NCBI GenBank assembly: GCA_038049695.1
Contig: CP142453.1
Location: 2,993,501-3,057,500, forward strand
Direction of reading: 5' to 3'
Origin: Cinnamomum chago
Taxonomy: Eukaryota > Streptophyta > Magnoliopsida > Laurales > Lauraceae
DNA: 64,000 bases
The first letter of the stretch is position 1, and every line of letters begins with the position of its first letter. The position numbers were made by a program, and so were the translations under genes. Shown here piece by piece: positions 1-12,796 of this stretch. The notes below the pieces were generated by a model. The model did no database searches. It was not told where the DNA came from and worked only from the letters and a program-made list of their open reading frames with translations.

Positions 1-249
1 CATCAATTATATTGCTCAAGTTTCATGATTGAACAAAAAGCTTACCATTTTCAAGGGTGAGGTGATATGGATGTGGGACCATTCATGAGCTAGTGATCTT
101 TCTGAATTGACTTATATTCCTTCTGCCCATGATCAGATTCCAATAGTATGTGATGGTTCTGTTTCCTTTGTAGCAGCTATGTCGCACTAATTGTTACTGG
201 AGGTTCTTTCTATTGACATCTTTTCATCTAAATTTTTATTCTGATGCAG

Positions 250-669
250 GAATCTGATCATGAACATAACAGACAGAACTCTTTCTTTGATTCCGGAGAC
301 TTAGGTCTTAATCCGATTAGAATAGACTCACCCAGCTCTGATAGCTTGTTCCAGAAGAAAGAGAAGAGTTCATTTTTTGCAGACTCTATACCTAGCACAC
401 CACTGTTCAACTCTAGCTCCCCACCAAGGTATAGTGTGGAGCACTCTTTTGACAGCTCGACAAGGTTCGATTCTATGAATGACACTGGGTTCTTCCCTCA
501 GCATGAGAGTTTTGCGAGGTATGATTCTATTCGCAGCACTAGGGATTCCGACCGTAGCCAGGGGTTCCCTTCTTTTGACGATGCAGATCCATTCAGCTCA
601 ACTGGGCCTTTCAAGTCTTCTGAAAGTCAGACACCACGGCGGGGTTCTAGTGGTTGGAGTGCTTTCTAG
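250..669 (+). CDS. EH-domain endocytic protein (AtEH/Pan1-like), last exon, partial
   Basis: Only the C-terminal coding exon is inside the window. It starts after an acceptor AG at 248-249, preceded by a T-rich tract, and ends at TAG 667-669, giving about 139 residues. The segment is Ser/Asp/Phe-rich with repeated FDS and RYDS units, and has an acidic FDDADPF stretch followed by a GPF and a final GWSAF. This tail matches what I know of plant EH-domain proteins AtEH1/AtEH2 (Pan1-like), subunits of the TPLATE complex that works in clathrin-mediated endocytosis at the plasma membrane and autophagosome formation. The DPF tripeptide is a known adaptor-binding motif. The EH domains and coiled coil would be encoded left of position 1 and are not seen. 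Bases 1-249 look like intron. The identity rests on the tail only. Confidence 0.7.
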   Translation, partial: ESDHEHNRQNSFFDSGDLGLNPIRIDSPSSDSLFQKKEKSSFFADSIPSTPLFNSSSPPRYSVEHSFDSSTRFDSMNDTGFFPQHESFARYDSIRSTRDSDRSQGFPSFDDADPFSSTGPFKSSESQTPRRGSSGWSAF

Positions 670-2405
670 TCATTTTCACTGAATCAAGTTTGCTTGCTGT
701 GGCTTTGCTGGGCGTTGGTATTTTTTTTTTCTTGGTTGTCATGGCCGGTTTTTGTGTGCTGTTATCGCTAATTATCAGATGGTTGTATGTTTGGGATTTC
801 TCATCTATGTATTTTTGAAGTTTCTTTTCTTGAATCAGGTTGACAGTTTTTTCCATTTCTTTTCATTTTTCTTCCTCAGATCTCCTTTGATGTCCATTAC
901 TACCAAACATTCTTTATATCAATATGAAGCCTGATTATTTGTGATTTGAGCATTGGAAGAGTTTTGTTTTTATGTTCTCACATGCAGTAACTTGGCATCA
1001 TCCATTGAAAGACGTGTTTGATGAAGGAAATAATATTAGACATTGAGTTTGGTAAAGAAAGGATTCATTACCATGTAAATATTAATCCTTTGTTGTAATA
1101 ACCACTATCTCTTTTGCAGTTATTTTGGTTTGTACCAATATATATGTCTCCATCAGATGGTTTCTCCTTGGTCGCATCGGATAGTGTAGCTCGTCTATTC
1201 CATTCTGCATAAATAATACTCAGAAGAACATGCTGATATGCATCTAAAATGGATGATCTAAGTGATGCATGGACATGGTGGATAAAGCTTTTGATCAAAG
1301 CAAAATTGTTGGTCTACAGGGGTTCATAGTTCATACCCAAGCTGTCAGGCATTACATCCCATTGCTGGGTTCGGCTATAGTTGAGTGGTGGACAATCCTT
1401 ACAGAGAATCATCCTTGGTAAGGTGGTCTCTCTCATTGGGTGATGGTGGACCCTGTACTCGGATAGTTAATCCAAACCATTTGATCAAAGGTTGAACTAT
1501 GGTGACTGGTGAGTGATCTATATAGTCCATATATTGTTTAGACCAAGAACCTGTATATTTTTTTTGTTACAACTTTTACTACTGCAAAAGGGGCGTGCAT
1601 TCAGACAATAGGGAAGGCTTTACATGGCTGGTCTGGGATGGTCTGGGCTCAGATACACAACCAAACCAGCTCAAAGGAGTCTGGGATAAGACAGGCCTAG
1701 GTTGTGGACACCTCTAGTAAATAGTAATTAATGGGATGGTCATGCTTATTACTATTATTATTGGCAAAAGTCTAAAAATCCATACCCAATGATAATATGT
1801 TTCAGGCTGGGCCCCTTCCTCCTTCAAAACGGACCACCATCATGAATTGACATGTACACTCCTGTTACTCTAGCTGCATTACAGGGGCACCTGAGATCTC
1901 CTGTGTATTTTTTTTTTCTTGTAATTACAACCAAAATTAGGGCATATTGTTTAACTTCAGCACTACTCAGAACCATGATAATTATTGGGTGATTATGACT
2001 AGGGCTAACTACCCCTTTCCTTATTGTGGTACAACAAATGCCTAGCTGGGTGGGTGGGGGCACTTGGCTCTCTTGTTCTAGAAGGGAGTGTGGTTTTGCA
2101 CAATTACAAGCAATTGTCTCTTTTTCAAGAGTTGCAAACTAGCAATAAAGAAACAGAAAAAACCCTAAAGCCTTCCGTGACCTCTCACTTTCACCACCAA
2201 TTTTTTGACACTTGCATACATTATCTCATGGGTTGGATTGTCACATGTCCAAATTTGATCATCCGATCTTTAAATTCATCATTAAATTGAAATCTGAAAA
2301 AATAATATTCTGCAAAACCATAAAACTTGAGGACAGCCGTCGTCAATCAAGCCCGAGGCTAAGATGAGATAATCTAATGGGGTTGATATTTTACACACGC
2401 ATGGT
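670..2405. other. 3' flank and intergenic stretch
   Basis: The first 250-300 bases are T-rich and probably contain the 3' UTR and poly(A) region of the EH gene. The rest is AT-rich with short reading frames on both strands that lack coding character. I see no gene, RNA gene or clear mobile element here. Confidence 0.5.
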
Positions 2406-2712
2406 GACTTTTCCATCTCATTGTGATCAAGTTCATCGCACCAGATCAACTCCCTTTAAAAATTCTGAGGGACCCATAGAGTAGATTTAAACATGGCCCC
2501 CACATGACAAGGGGGGCCATCACATGGACGGCTGCTGCGATTGATGGGTCCCACACCCACATCGACTTTTCCATCTCATCACGATCAAGTTCATCGCACC
2601 AGATCAACTTCCTTTAAAAATTCTAAAGGGACCCATAGAGTAGATTTAAACATGGCCCATGGCCCCCACGTGACAAGGGTGGGCCATCACATGGACGGCT
2701 GCGATTGGTCTC
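2406..2712. repeat. Imperfect tandem duplication upstream of the U-box gene
   Basis: A unit of about 158 bp beginning with gacttttccatctcat (2406) is repeated from 2564. Both copies carry the same series of short blocks: a GATCAAGTTCATCGCACC block, an AGTAGATTTAAACATGG block, and a stretch with CACATGGACGGCTG. A few substitutions and small indels separate them. It ends about 40 bp before the TATA-like box of the downstream gene, so it lies in the proximal promoter. Confidence 0.75.
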
Positions 2713-2750
2713 ATCCTCGAGTCAAATATGTACAGATTTCATTTTCATCA

Positions 2751-2757
2751 TATAAAA
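2751..2757 (+). promoter_or_regulatory. TATA-like box of the U-box gene
   Basis: TATAAAA lies about 30 bp before a pyrimidine-rich stretch (tcatctctctcttctcg) typical of a plant transcription start and leader. The exon ending at 2969 follows. Assignment to the gene starting at 6220 is inferred from strand and spacing. Confidence 0.5.
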
Positions 2758-2781
2758 GGTTCTGGTTGGTTCTCTGCTCCT

Positions 2782-2969
2782 GCATATTTAGAGTTAGTCA
2801 AACATTTGTATGATATCCTTTTCTCATCTCTCTCTTCTCGTCTCCGTTTCGGAGAAGAAATCTCCGAAACGTTACGATCCTGTATCGCCTCCTCCTTCCA
2901 CATGGCAACGGAGAAGGGATCATGGGATCGGAATTAGGGTTTATAAAGACTTTCGAGGGTTTTAGAAAG
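2782..2969 (+). other. Probable non-coding first exon (5' UTR) of the U-box gene
   Basis: The exon runs from an estimated start near 2782 to a strong donor (AAAG|GTATGC at 2969/2970). It joins in principle to the acceptor AACAG at 6177-6181. It contains two upstream ATGs. One at 2902 opens a 12-codon frame ending in TAG (2935-2937). One at 2922 runs open to the splice junction and, if joined to 6182, stops after eight more codons. Neither is in frame with the ATG at 6220. The start coordinate is approximate. Confidence 0.5.
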
Positions 2970-5900
2970 GTATGCTTTTTTTTTTTTCCCATTCCATTCT
3001 CTTACTCTTTTCTTAGCTGCAATCACCGCTCTGTTTGTTCCAATTTAGAGAATCACAAGATCATGCTAGCCAAAATGTATAATCTTTTACTGTTTACAAG
3101 TTTTTCAACGGTTGGATTGATTGATTGCTTGATTGATTGGTTGTTGTTGTTTTTTTTCTCAGCAGTAATACCTACAACGCATCTAGATAATGCGATTTTC
3201 AGCATGAAAGTAGAACTCTTTTTGGCTGCTGATTGTTTCATTGATGATTTGCTTGTTCTGAATCTCAGTTGTTTTTTAGGGTTTATTGCTGTGAATCCCG
3301 ATTTCTGATAATCTGATTTGTGTTTGGAATCAGAACTGCATGAATTTCTGCGGTGGTTTTGTACTTTGTAGGGTTTTCTGTGGATTTCCAATTGTCTGGT
3401 TAGTGTTTAGAATCAAAATTGAAATTAACTGCAATGGGTTTTATGGGGGATTAGGAAAAATAGAATCTTGGATCAAGCACTAGTTGTGCTTCTGTATCTT
3501 GTTCTCATTTTGGTAACGAGGTCTCCCTATCAAATGGAAGGAAGTGATATAAGTTATTAGATTAGGTACAGGGCAGTAAAATCCCCATCTATTATTGTGA
3601 GTTGCAGTTGGCCTGAACATCACTGCGGTAGGATTGAGTGATATTTACCATGAGCCTGAAATGGAAATTGTTTTCTTCAAATGGTGGATTACGAAAATAA
3701 TGTCAATCAAAGGGTGGATCTCTCTCCAATCTGAGTGACATATGGGACAAGTTGCGATTCACATGGGTGGGCGTGATCTGATTGCATTTTGATAGGGATT
3801 GGGCTCGCGCAACTTATTTTACTCAACTTTATTGTAACTTACCGCAATTGGCTCAACTTTATGTAGTTAAGAATTGGGCTCCTGCACAACTGATTTCACT
3901 CAACTTTATTGGAACCTACTGCTTTTGCTTCAGCTCTATGTAGTTAATTCTTGATTGTCAGAATCTTTCGGGTCACTGTTAAAAAAAAAAAAAAAAAAAG
4001 CTAAAAGAATCTTTCAGATCAGACCTGAAATGTTTAAAAACTTGCTTTGAGGATAAAAGGGTAGGAGGGAAAAAGGGCATGCAAAGCGATTCCTTGTTCC
4101 TACACTTCCTCGACTGCAGTAGGAAATAGATAAGTATTTGCTGTTTCCGTGAAGGTAGAGTTAAACAGTACCCATTAAATTACTTTAAACCTAGCTTTGC
4201 TAAGCTGTATATACTAACTGACAGCCTAAAATGAAACCCTGGCTCCTATATGCTATCTAGATTCTGATATTTACTCGTGCTGAGAGGTTTGTGTCAGTTT
4301 TTTTATCAATTGCTCACTACTGGGTAATTCTTACAAGTCTTTACTCTTATTTAAAGGAAATTATTGGTCTCATGACTGTTGAATGCATATATAAGGCCTC
4401 CAGGAATCAATTGAGTGCATGAGAACCATCAAAGCAAGTCTGGTATCTTATGGCAATGTGTTAATATTAGTGAATATCTTATACTTGCTATAGCTAGGTT
4501 AATTTGATCCTTTTTATAATGGGATTGCCAATCCACACTTGATTTGTGGCATTTGCTAATTTAATAGTCAATGTAATTCCTTAAATCTCAACTTTTTATT
4601 AATTCCAAGTCAAACCATGTTCATTTTAAAAAACGTCCAACCATGTCAACAACAAACGGTTGTGTGGGATGGTTTGAGTATTTGCTTAGAAGACTGGGAA
4701 CTGCAATCATGTGAGATTTTGAAGTGTTTCATTTTGTAAGTACAAGGTTGGACCAAGAGAAGGGTAAGACCAATAAAATCTTAGAAGTTAGTTGTTGGTG
4801 TGCCTTGTTAGAATCTGAGATGACATAAAACTTAGCCCTAAAAAGGGATGAGTGGGGTAGAACTTGCAATGCTGACCTCAGATAAATATGATTTTTTATC
4901 AGGTTTAATCTAAACTGGCACATTAGTTACATATGATGTGCTATATGCAACCTTTAGCCAAAAGAGTGGATAACATAGCTATATGTCCCACATAATATTT
5001 TAGCATCTGATGCACATATACTACATGTTTAGGCATAGAAGCATAAAAATATTAATGTTTTATTCTAGGTTTAATGGATATTTTCATATTGTTTGGAGAT
5101 AATCAACTGATATGGAATGCTACAATCAATGACCGTTTCACTTAAGCCAGCTGATGCACCCACCAATATCGCTGTTTTGAACCATGGGGTTAGCAATACA
5201 GTTGTTTGCAAAGTATAATACTCAGTGGAGTTATTGTGCTAAACTTGTTGATTCCCATGTCTTGTGTATTGAGCAAGTGAACATATGTTAAGCAGTGGAA
5301 GCTGTTTGCATTAGTTAGCTATTCACCCACATGGATTGTCTATGTTGGACTTTTCCAAAGACAACTAAGTACTATAGGAAGAATCCCTAGATGGAAGGGG
5401 GAAATAATTTCTTCAAGAATTTGGTCAGATGGAAAGAAAAGACACTGTACAGATATTTAACTTGAGAACAAGTTTTCTTCAGTAGGGGAAGAAGTAATGA
5501 GAGGCATTCATCCTTTGCTTCATTTTGTCTCAATGATCACTCAGAAAATAAAGATCAAGGGATATCATAGAAAGAAAAGAGAAACAATGGGTGATGAAAG
5601 TTATGTTGATGGAGTCTTTGTTGAAGATAAAGATTTGAAGCAAATATTTTATATTTCTTATTTAAGACCACATTTCCTGTGCCAAATGATTTTTTTTTTT
5701 TTGTTGGCATGAAATTAGTTGTATTTAATAGGTTATCTGGGTAAGATGGACCCCTTTCCAAAAAGTTCAGAATCATGAAATTTCGATAATTAATTGTGAA
5801 AGTTATGACTTATTTTCTGATAAAGCACAATCGAGTTTTGAATTTTGTGTTTTTTGGGCTGTTCTAGGTATCTTAAAATAGTTAAGGGAAGTTCATGTAG

Positions 5901-6181
5901 ATTTGAGAGTAGAGTCGAAGTAGGAGACTATAGTTCATAAATATATAAATTTGTTAGTTCCTGAAGTATCAACAATTTTTTCTTAAATTGAGAGTTTCAG
6001 TGAAAATTTTCTGTGATGTTGATTCTTTCCAACACTAGTCTTGCTTTCTTCTCTTTTGAAGACAAATTTGACTATTGCTTTACTTGTTTTGTGCTAGCTA
6101 ATTCACAACAATTTGTGTCTCTGCTCATGATATTTGAACACGGAATTAGTATTTTCAGCACTAAAATACTATTCTAAACAG
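2970..6181 (+). other. Leader intron of the U-box gene
   Basis: AT-rich, with no convincing coding content. It holds a T-run after the donor, a poly(A) tract at about 3980-3999, and an imperfect direct repeat of about 90 bp (about 3799-3890 and 3892-3960, sharing CTCAACTTTATTG and TATGTAGTTAA). If the first exon is assigned wrongly, this is intergenic promoter sequence. Confidence 0.4.
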
Positions 6182-6219
6182 TGTCAGTTTCTTCTCTTGC
6201 GGTAGTTCTTCCTCAAAGT

Positions 6220-9200
6220 ATGGAAGAAATCTGGCAAGGAAGTTATGACCGCGGTAGCCAATCTGATGAAGGAAGTTATCACTTTGAAAGATCACACATT
6301 GAGCCTATTTATGATGCATTTGTCTGCCCTCTGACAAAACAAGTAATGCGGGACCCTGTTACCCTAGAAAATGGGCAAACTTTTGAGAGAGAAGCTATTG
6401 AAAAGTGGTTGAAGGAATGCAAGGAGAGTGGAAGGAAGCCTGTTTGCCCCCTGACTCTGAAAGAATTAAGAAGCACAGAACTGAACCCTAGTATAGCACT
6501 AAGAAATACAATTGAAGAATGGACTGCAAGGAATGAAGCTGCTCAGCTCGATCTTGCCAGTAGATCGCTGTCATTGGACAGTTCAGAGAACGATGTTTTG
6601 CATGCTTTGAAATATATACAGCATATGTGCCAGAAGAGCATGTCCAATAAGCACGTTGTCCGTAATGCAGAGCTAATACCAATGATAATCAACATGCTGA
6701 AGAGAAGCAGTAGGAGAGTTCGGTGTACGGCACTAGAAACCCTTAGAATTGTGGCTGAAGAAGATCTCGATAATAAGGTAGTCTTCAGGTTTGCTGGTTT
6801 TCTTTTCAGATCATCTCATCTTTAAATACACATAAATTTCACTGTTCTTGAATCATTTGTGCATTGCAGGAAGTGATCGCTGATGGGGACACTATACGCA
6901 CAATTGTTAAGTTCTTGTCCCATGAGCATTCCCAGGAGAGGGAGGAGGCTGTATCTTTGCTTTATGAGTTGTCAAAATCTGAGTCTTTGTGTGAAAAAGT
7001 TGGTGCGGTCAATGGAGCAATTCTTATATTAGTTGGGATGACAAGCAGTAAATCAGAGAACATTCTGACTGTTGAAAAAGCTGACAAGACACTCGAGAAT
7101 CTGGAAAAGTGTGAGAACAATGTGCGGCAGATGGCTGAAAATGGTAGACTGCAGCCGCTTCTCACGCTGCTTCTAGAAGGTGCTTCCTTTTCTCTTTTGG
7201 TGGTTGTTCTGTTCTCTTTAAGAATGGGTTGTTAAGACTTGAGAGTGGTTTTTTTTCTTCTTTATTTTCAAATATATATTCTTTTAGAAGAATGGGTTTC
7301 AGTTATATATTTAATAGGTACTTGTTCTTGATAAATGTATGATGCAAGCCTGGGAATGGACCAAATCCGCAACAGGGATTTGGTCGAATCCAGATGGATT
7401 CAAAGCACTCAAGAACACACGATCAAGCACAATTCAAGCCAAAACCCAGTTCTTCTATTCAATAATAAGAGACGTACCCATCCCAGAAGGGGATTTATAT
7501 ATTTATAGAAAAGATGGAATAGTATTTCCTACCGCTGGGACTCTAATTGCTAAACATAAAATTCCTAAATCAACAAGGAAATCTACTAATCCAAAATACT
7601 AAAGTAGTTAAGAAACTAAAATATCAACTTCCCACAGAATAACCGGCTGATCCCCTCTAGGATTTGTGGGCTGATCCAGTGGGTTGGGTCCGTCAACCCA
7701 ATAGCTCATGGGTCTCGCCCAGTGCTTGGGCTTGGCTCGACCTGCGCCACTGTAGTCTGTAAAAGTATTCAGCACAATTTTGGTAGTTCAGTTGGATTTA
7801 TGGTTGAGTGATTAAATACTAGTTAAGCTGGGAAGTGGGAACCCTGCACCTTAATTATTCCATTTGTCATCAAGTATGCAAATCTGCTTGTTTTTTATCT
7901 TTATTTTTATTGTAACCCTTTCTTGTAAACTCTAAAGCTTTCCTTAAATCTATGAAAAGGAAATTTTTGAAATTTCCCATGCTGGAATATTGTTGCCAGC
8001 GAAATATGTGTATGCATTTACAGCAAAATCTTAGCAGCTGTTTTCTTTTTTTAAAACTCTAGCTAACATTGCTTATGTTCTCAATACCTTTTCTTCTATA
8101 TATTTTATAATTTATGAAATGATTTCTTATGGCTTTCTAAAGTTGTCATGCCTGATAAAATAGTCCACAAATAATTCATCTCATAATTTTCCTGGTGCTG
8201 GGAAATCAATTCAGGTTCGCCAGAAACCAAAGTGGCTATGGCTTCATATCTTGGTGACCTAGTTCTGAGCAATGATGTGAAGGATTTTGTGGCCAGAACG
8301 GTTGGCTCATCACTGGTTGACTTCTTGAGAAGTGGCAATATGCAAGCAAGGGAAGCTGCTCTGAAGGCTCTGAACCAGATTTCATCTTGTGAGGCAAGTG
8401 CCAAGATATTAATTGATGCTGGGATCCTTCCGCCACTCATCAAAGATCTCTTCACTGTTGGTATCAACCAGCTTCCTATGAGGCTGAAAGAGGTCTCAGC
8501 AACGGTACTTGCCAATGTTGTTAACTTGGGCTGTGATTTTGAATTGATTCCCATTGGCCCTAATGACCAGACTCTTGTCTCTGAAGATACAATCCATAAG
8601 CTGCTTCATTTGATCAGCAACACTGGTCCTAACATTGAGTGTAAGCTTCTTCAAGTTCTTGTGGGGCTCACAGGATCTTCTGCAACGGTTCTAAATGTAG
8701 TGGATGCCATCAAAAGCTCTGGTGCTGCCATCAGTTTGATTCAGTTTATTGAAGCTCCACAGAAGGATCTGCGCATGTCTTCCTTAAGACTTATACAGAA
8801 CCTCTCTCCTCACATGGGTCAAGAGATTGCAGATGCCCTTTGTGGCACTGCAGGCCAGCTTGGCAGCCTAATAAAAGTAATCTCAGACAACAGAGGGATA
8901 ACAGAAGAGCAAGCATCTGCTGTTGGACTGTTAGCTAACCTCCCAGAGAGGGACTTCGGCCTCACAGAAATGCTGCGGGAGGAAGGTTCATTTGAGATGG
9001 TCATCTCTAGGATTGTTAGGATCCGACAAGGGGAGACCCGTGGTAACCGTTTTGTCACACCATTTTTAGAAGGGCTAGTCGGGGTTCTGGCAAGGCTCAC
9101 ATTTGTCCTTGCCAGTGACCCTAAGGCTGTTGCAGTTGCTCGCGAACACAATCTCACTGCGTTGTTTACAGATCTCCTCCAATCAAATGGCCTCGACAAG

Positions 9201-9791
9201 GTACAGATAGTGTCTGCCATGGCACTGGAGAACCTCTCGAAAGAGTCTAGTCGTTTGACAAGATTGCCCGATGTTCCGGAGCCTGGATTTTGTTGTTCAA
9301 TTTTCCCTTGTTTAAGCCAGCAGCCTGTGATTACTGGGCTTTGCCGGGTCCACCGAGGGATCTGCTCAGTGAAGGAGTCATTCTGTCTGCTGGAAGGAAA
9401 AGCAGTGGGGAAGCTGGTAGCATGTTTAGATCACATGAATGAGAAAGTTGTTGAGGCAGTACTTGCGGCTCTGTGCACACTGTTGGAAGATGATGTCAAC
9501 ATGGAGCAAGGGGTGACCGTCTTGTTTGAGGCAGAGGGGATCAAGCCAATATTTGATGTCTTGGTTGAGAACCGGACTGAAATCCTCCGGCAGCGAGCAG
9601 TATGGGCTGTGGAGAGGATCTTAAGGACAGAAGACATAGCATATGAGATTACTGGTAATCAAAATGTGGCTACTGCATTGGTTGAATCTTTCCGGCACGG
9701 GGATTATCGGACTCGGCAGATTGCGGAGCGTGCACTTAAGCATGTCGACAAGATACCAAATTTCTCTGGCATCTTTCAAAAGAAGGGTTAG
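6220..9791 (+). CDS. U-box/armadillo-repeat E3 ubiquitin ligase (PUB43/PUB44 SAUL1-like)
   Basis: Coding exons are 6220-6777, 6870-7179 and 8215-9791 (TAG 9789-9791). All junctions are GT-AG and keep frame (phases 0 and 1), giving 814 aa, close to the roughly 800 aa of Arabidopsis PUB43/PUB44. The U-box spans about residues 30-103, with YDAFVCPLTKQVMRDPV, the FEREAIEKW helix and the CPLT loop. It recruits E2 enzymes. The rest is helical ARM-type repeats, including TVGSSLVDFLRSG and GTAGQLGSLIKVIS, ending in HVDKIPNFSGIF as in SAUL1. SAUL1 acts at the plasma membrane in senescence and immune homeostasis; that role here is inference. ATG 6220 is chosen because the codons upstream to the acceptor at 6181 contain no in-frame ATG. 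Choice between PUB43 and PUB44 needs a phylogeny. Confidence 0.9.
7180..8214 (+). other. Second coding-region intron of the U-box gene, with repeat-like insert
   Basis: The flanking phase-1 junctions are clear (GAAG|GTGCTT and TTCAG|GTTCGCC). The part from about 7340 to 7745 differs in composition from the rest of the intron. It contains an open frame (7339-7602) without family resemblance and a GC-richer tail (cccagtgcttgggcttggct). It may be a degraded mobile element, but I found no terminal repeats or target-site duplication. Confidence 0.4.
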
Positions 9792-10609
9792 GCATACCAT
9801 TCAAGTGAAAGAGGATGGGTGAAGCATCTATCCATCTCTACTGCTGGCGTACAGCAATGCATGCAGGATCTGGAGATACCGGTGTGTTTCTTTTCTGTAG
9901 TTTTAAGGTCTGAGCGAAGATTGAAAGTCCCACTGATCAGAGTTCTGTATGATATCTTGTTATTTCTTTATGTTCATATGTTTGTGAAATTGTGTTGAGA
10001 ATTTGTTTAAAAAAAAACGTCTTCTTTACACGTACTCTGAAACTGGTGATTTCATGTTAATTGAGATTAAAACCAGACATTTATTTAAAAAAAGATTCGC
10101 TGTCATCTATTTTTGTTCTTATGTCCAGGGAATTCTGTGCTGTATGCTGCATTAATCAATTAATTCAGACAGACCTTAGAAGCTAAGGGAATCCTATTAA
10201 TTTTACGATTGCTATGGGTTGTAACTGGTAAGCAATAAGATTGTGGTAGATTGATAATTGTCATGGGTTGGAAATTGTAAGCAATGTGACATTTCTTTCT
10301 CATTTGTTCCACTCGTAGCGAAGCAATGGGTCTATGTTTGGTTATTTGTTTGATTACAACATATGTAATTCCTTGTAGCAGTGTTCCCGCCTGGAGATCA
10401 GCTGCTTAGAAACAAACAAGCCTCTGTGCGCCTTCTTTTTGTTTTTTCTTTCTTCCTCAGCCCCCAGTGCAGGGGGGCAAAAAAATCCGTATGGCATTTT
10501 TTTTGAAAATCTGTAACGATCACAGATTCAAAAAAAAAAATAATAATAATAATATCGGTGAACTTTGAATCTTTAGTGGACCTCAAACGAGATCTAATCC
10601 TATTGTTAT
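9792..10609. other. 3' UTR of the U-box gene and intergenic spacer
   Basis: Several AT-rich potential poly(A) regions lie between 9950 and 10100. The remainder is intergenic, with an A-rich simple stretch (AATAATAAT) near 10540. No gene is seen. Confidence 0.45.
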
Positions 10610-10975
10610 TAGGTGTACTCATGGGCTGGGGCAAGCCGAGCCTGATTGGGTCCAACCTGCTATGGGCCGGAGTAGGCTTGGATATATAAACTAGGCCCAT
10701 TTAAAATATAGGTCAGGCTTGGATTATGTGACAGAAAGCCCAAAGCCTGATCCTGCCTGGACCATTCTGAATAAGGACTAAGGAGTGTCCAAACAATGGC
10801 TAGAGTCTGTACAGCTGATTAAAAGCCCAGTTTGGCCCGGCCCAGTTGACTATACGGGTGGGCTTAGGACTGACATTATGGTCCACGTTGTCCTTGGGCT
10901 GGATACAGGTCTGTGTTTCTAAAGTTGGGCCGAAGCTGGATATCCCCAGCCCATCTAGGCCCATGAACACCCCTA
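10610..10975. mobile_element. Non-autonomous hAT-like element (MITE), GGCCC-rich family
   Basis: The left end reads TAGGTGTACTCATGGGC and the right end is the inverse, GGCCCATGAACACCCCTA. Flanks attgttat and attgtaag share the first five bases, compatible with a decayed 8-bp hAT target-site duplication. The interior is rich in GGCCC and GGGCC words and codes for nothing. Related elements lie at 23184-23574 and 56670-57041. Confidence 0.65.
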
Positions 10976-12796
10976 ATTGTAAGAGGAATCCAAAAAGGTA
11001 CATCTGAGCTATACTCGTGGGGAGACATCCAAATGGGTCTAAAACCCCCACAAAGTCATATAAAGATTAGGTTTAGTACATTATCTCAAAAGAGAGATGA
11101 TGAAGGCCACAGGGATTCATAGTCCTTCACAAAACACTCATTGCTGGGCACTGTTGTAAATTGTAATAAACCCTTAGCTAAAAGCCATACAGATCAGATT
11201 ATCCTGGTCTTTAGACTAGTTGTTGCTCCTAAAAAGTTTCTTATCCTCTGCTTTCTGTTTTTGTGGATGATTAAAGTGTTGTGATGCCACATCATGGTTT
11301 TCAACTACATAGGGCGGGTCCTATCTTTTCAGAAAAGGAAAGATGGAAAAAAAAAAAAAAAAAAAAAAGAGTGTTGGACGAAATCCTACTCATGATGGGA
11401 GTGAAACCATCCGGATAAAATGGTGTGAATTGCATGATTAAAGTGAACATGTTTATTTTTACAGCATGAATTCAATGGTTCTAATGTATCATAGGGTTGG
11501 AGAGTTTGGTCCAACAGTTTTTGACATCATGAAAGGTGGCCCCCAGAGTAGGGAATTGACCAATCACTATTTAAACAGTGCGACCCACTCTGCCAACAGA
11601 ATTCGCAGGTCATAATCAGATGGCTAAGAATATCCCCATCAATGAAGATCTTCTTCAATGGCTGATGGACGATGGGACCCATTTGATGGATGGTCCAGAG
11701 CTGGGACTTTTGGATCACGTATTTAATGAGTATGATTTTCTGAATTAAACTAGATTTCCCAGTGTAAACTGACCCTACAGAAAGCATCATCTAGATTGGC
11801 ATAATGCAGTGTACGGTGTACCCCACTGCAATATGTAAAAGCTATCCCTCTCATCTGTCTCCATGATGTTATGATGTGTTCCAAGGGACACTGCGACACG
11901 CGTGGTTGAACATTGCAGTATGATGAGGGTTACCAGTATCACATTTGAGTTGATTTTGATACAGACAAATGAAAATTTGTGTACTAGATTTTAGCAGAGT
12001 TCCATCTGTGAATGGGGTTTATACACTAGTTCAAGAGGGGAGACACTTGTGAAATGTTTCCACCATACCATTCGAGAATCAGTATCGCTAACAATGATAT
12101 CATACACATCCTTATCTCGAGTGATCTTCGATGGGAGAGAAATAAGTAATAGAAATGGGATGATGAATATTTAATCGTCAGATTACAATGTGTCTTCACA
12201 AGAAAACAAGAGTTCCCACTGAAATGATCTTTTTTTAACTAAATGCTTGAGCCTCACGAGAGCTATTCGCCAAGGAAAATCAAAACTGAGAGGCAACCCT
12301 TTGAATTATTATAAACTCTTGAAAGGTTTAGAAACGGATCACCAGAACCAGTGCTTCCCTGCCACATTCTGAAAGTAAATTCCCAGAGCTGAACGAGACT
12401 ATGGTTGGATAGAAGGTCAAAAAGAATAGCCAACATGATATAAAAGCTCATCCAAAATAAAAAGGATAACTGCTTTGTTCAATAGAAACGACCAACAGCA
12501 AGAATCTAAACTATGGAGTGCTTTTTTCATCATTAAACCTTGGTGATGAAAAATCTGCAGATTTTCACATTTAGAGAGATCAATGGAGATAGTCTTGATA
12601 CAACAGTGGCTTTCTGAAATACAAATTTGAAATTTTCATTTGTGAACTAACAAGCTACAAGACAAACAAACACCACTGTTACAAATCTGAATAAACTGCA
12701 ACACCAATCAATTGCTAAAGTTTTATACCTTGAAAGAATGATGATGAGAGAAGAAGAATATGACAAGCTGCAAATTTGACAGGAAGACCGAGTAGT
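10976..12796. other. Intergenic stretch between convergent genes
   Basis: It separates the 3' ends of the U-box gene (+) and the F-box gene (-). It holds a poly(A) tract at 11347-11368 and short uninformative frames. Roughly the last 250 bases before 12797 should include the F-box 3' UTR. No gene is recognised. Confidence 0.45.

Noticed and set aside
7339-7602. 87-codon frame in the U-box intron
   Set aside because: Lies between two well-supported exons whose junction keeps frame; no recognisable family. Kept only as a repeat-like insert.
8105-8554. 149-codon minus-strand frame opposite U-box exon 3
   Set aside because: Shadow of the sense coding exon; the plus frame has clear ARM-repeat homology.
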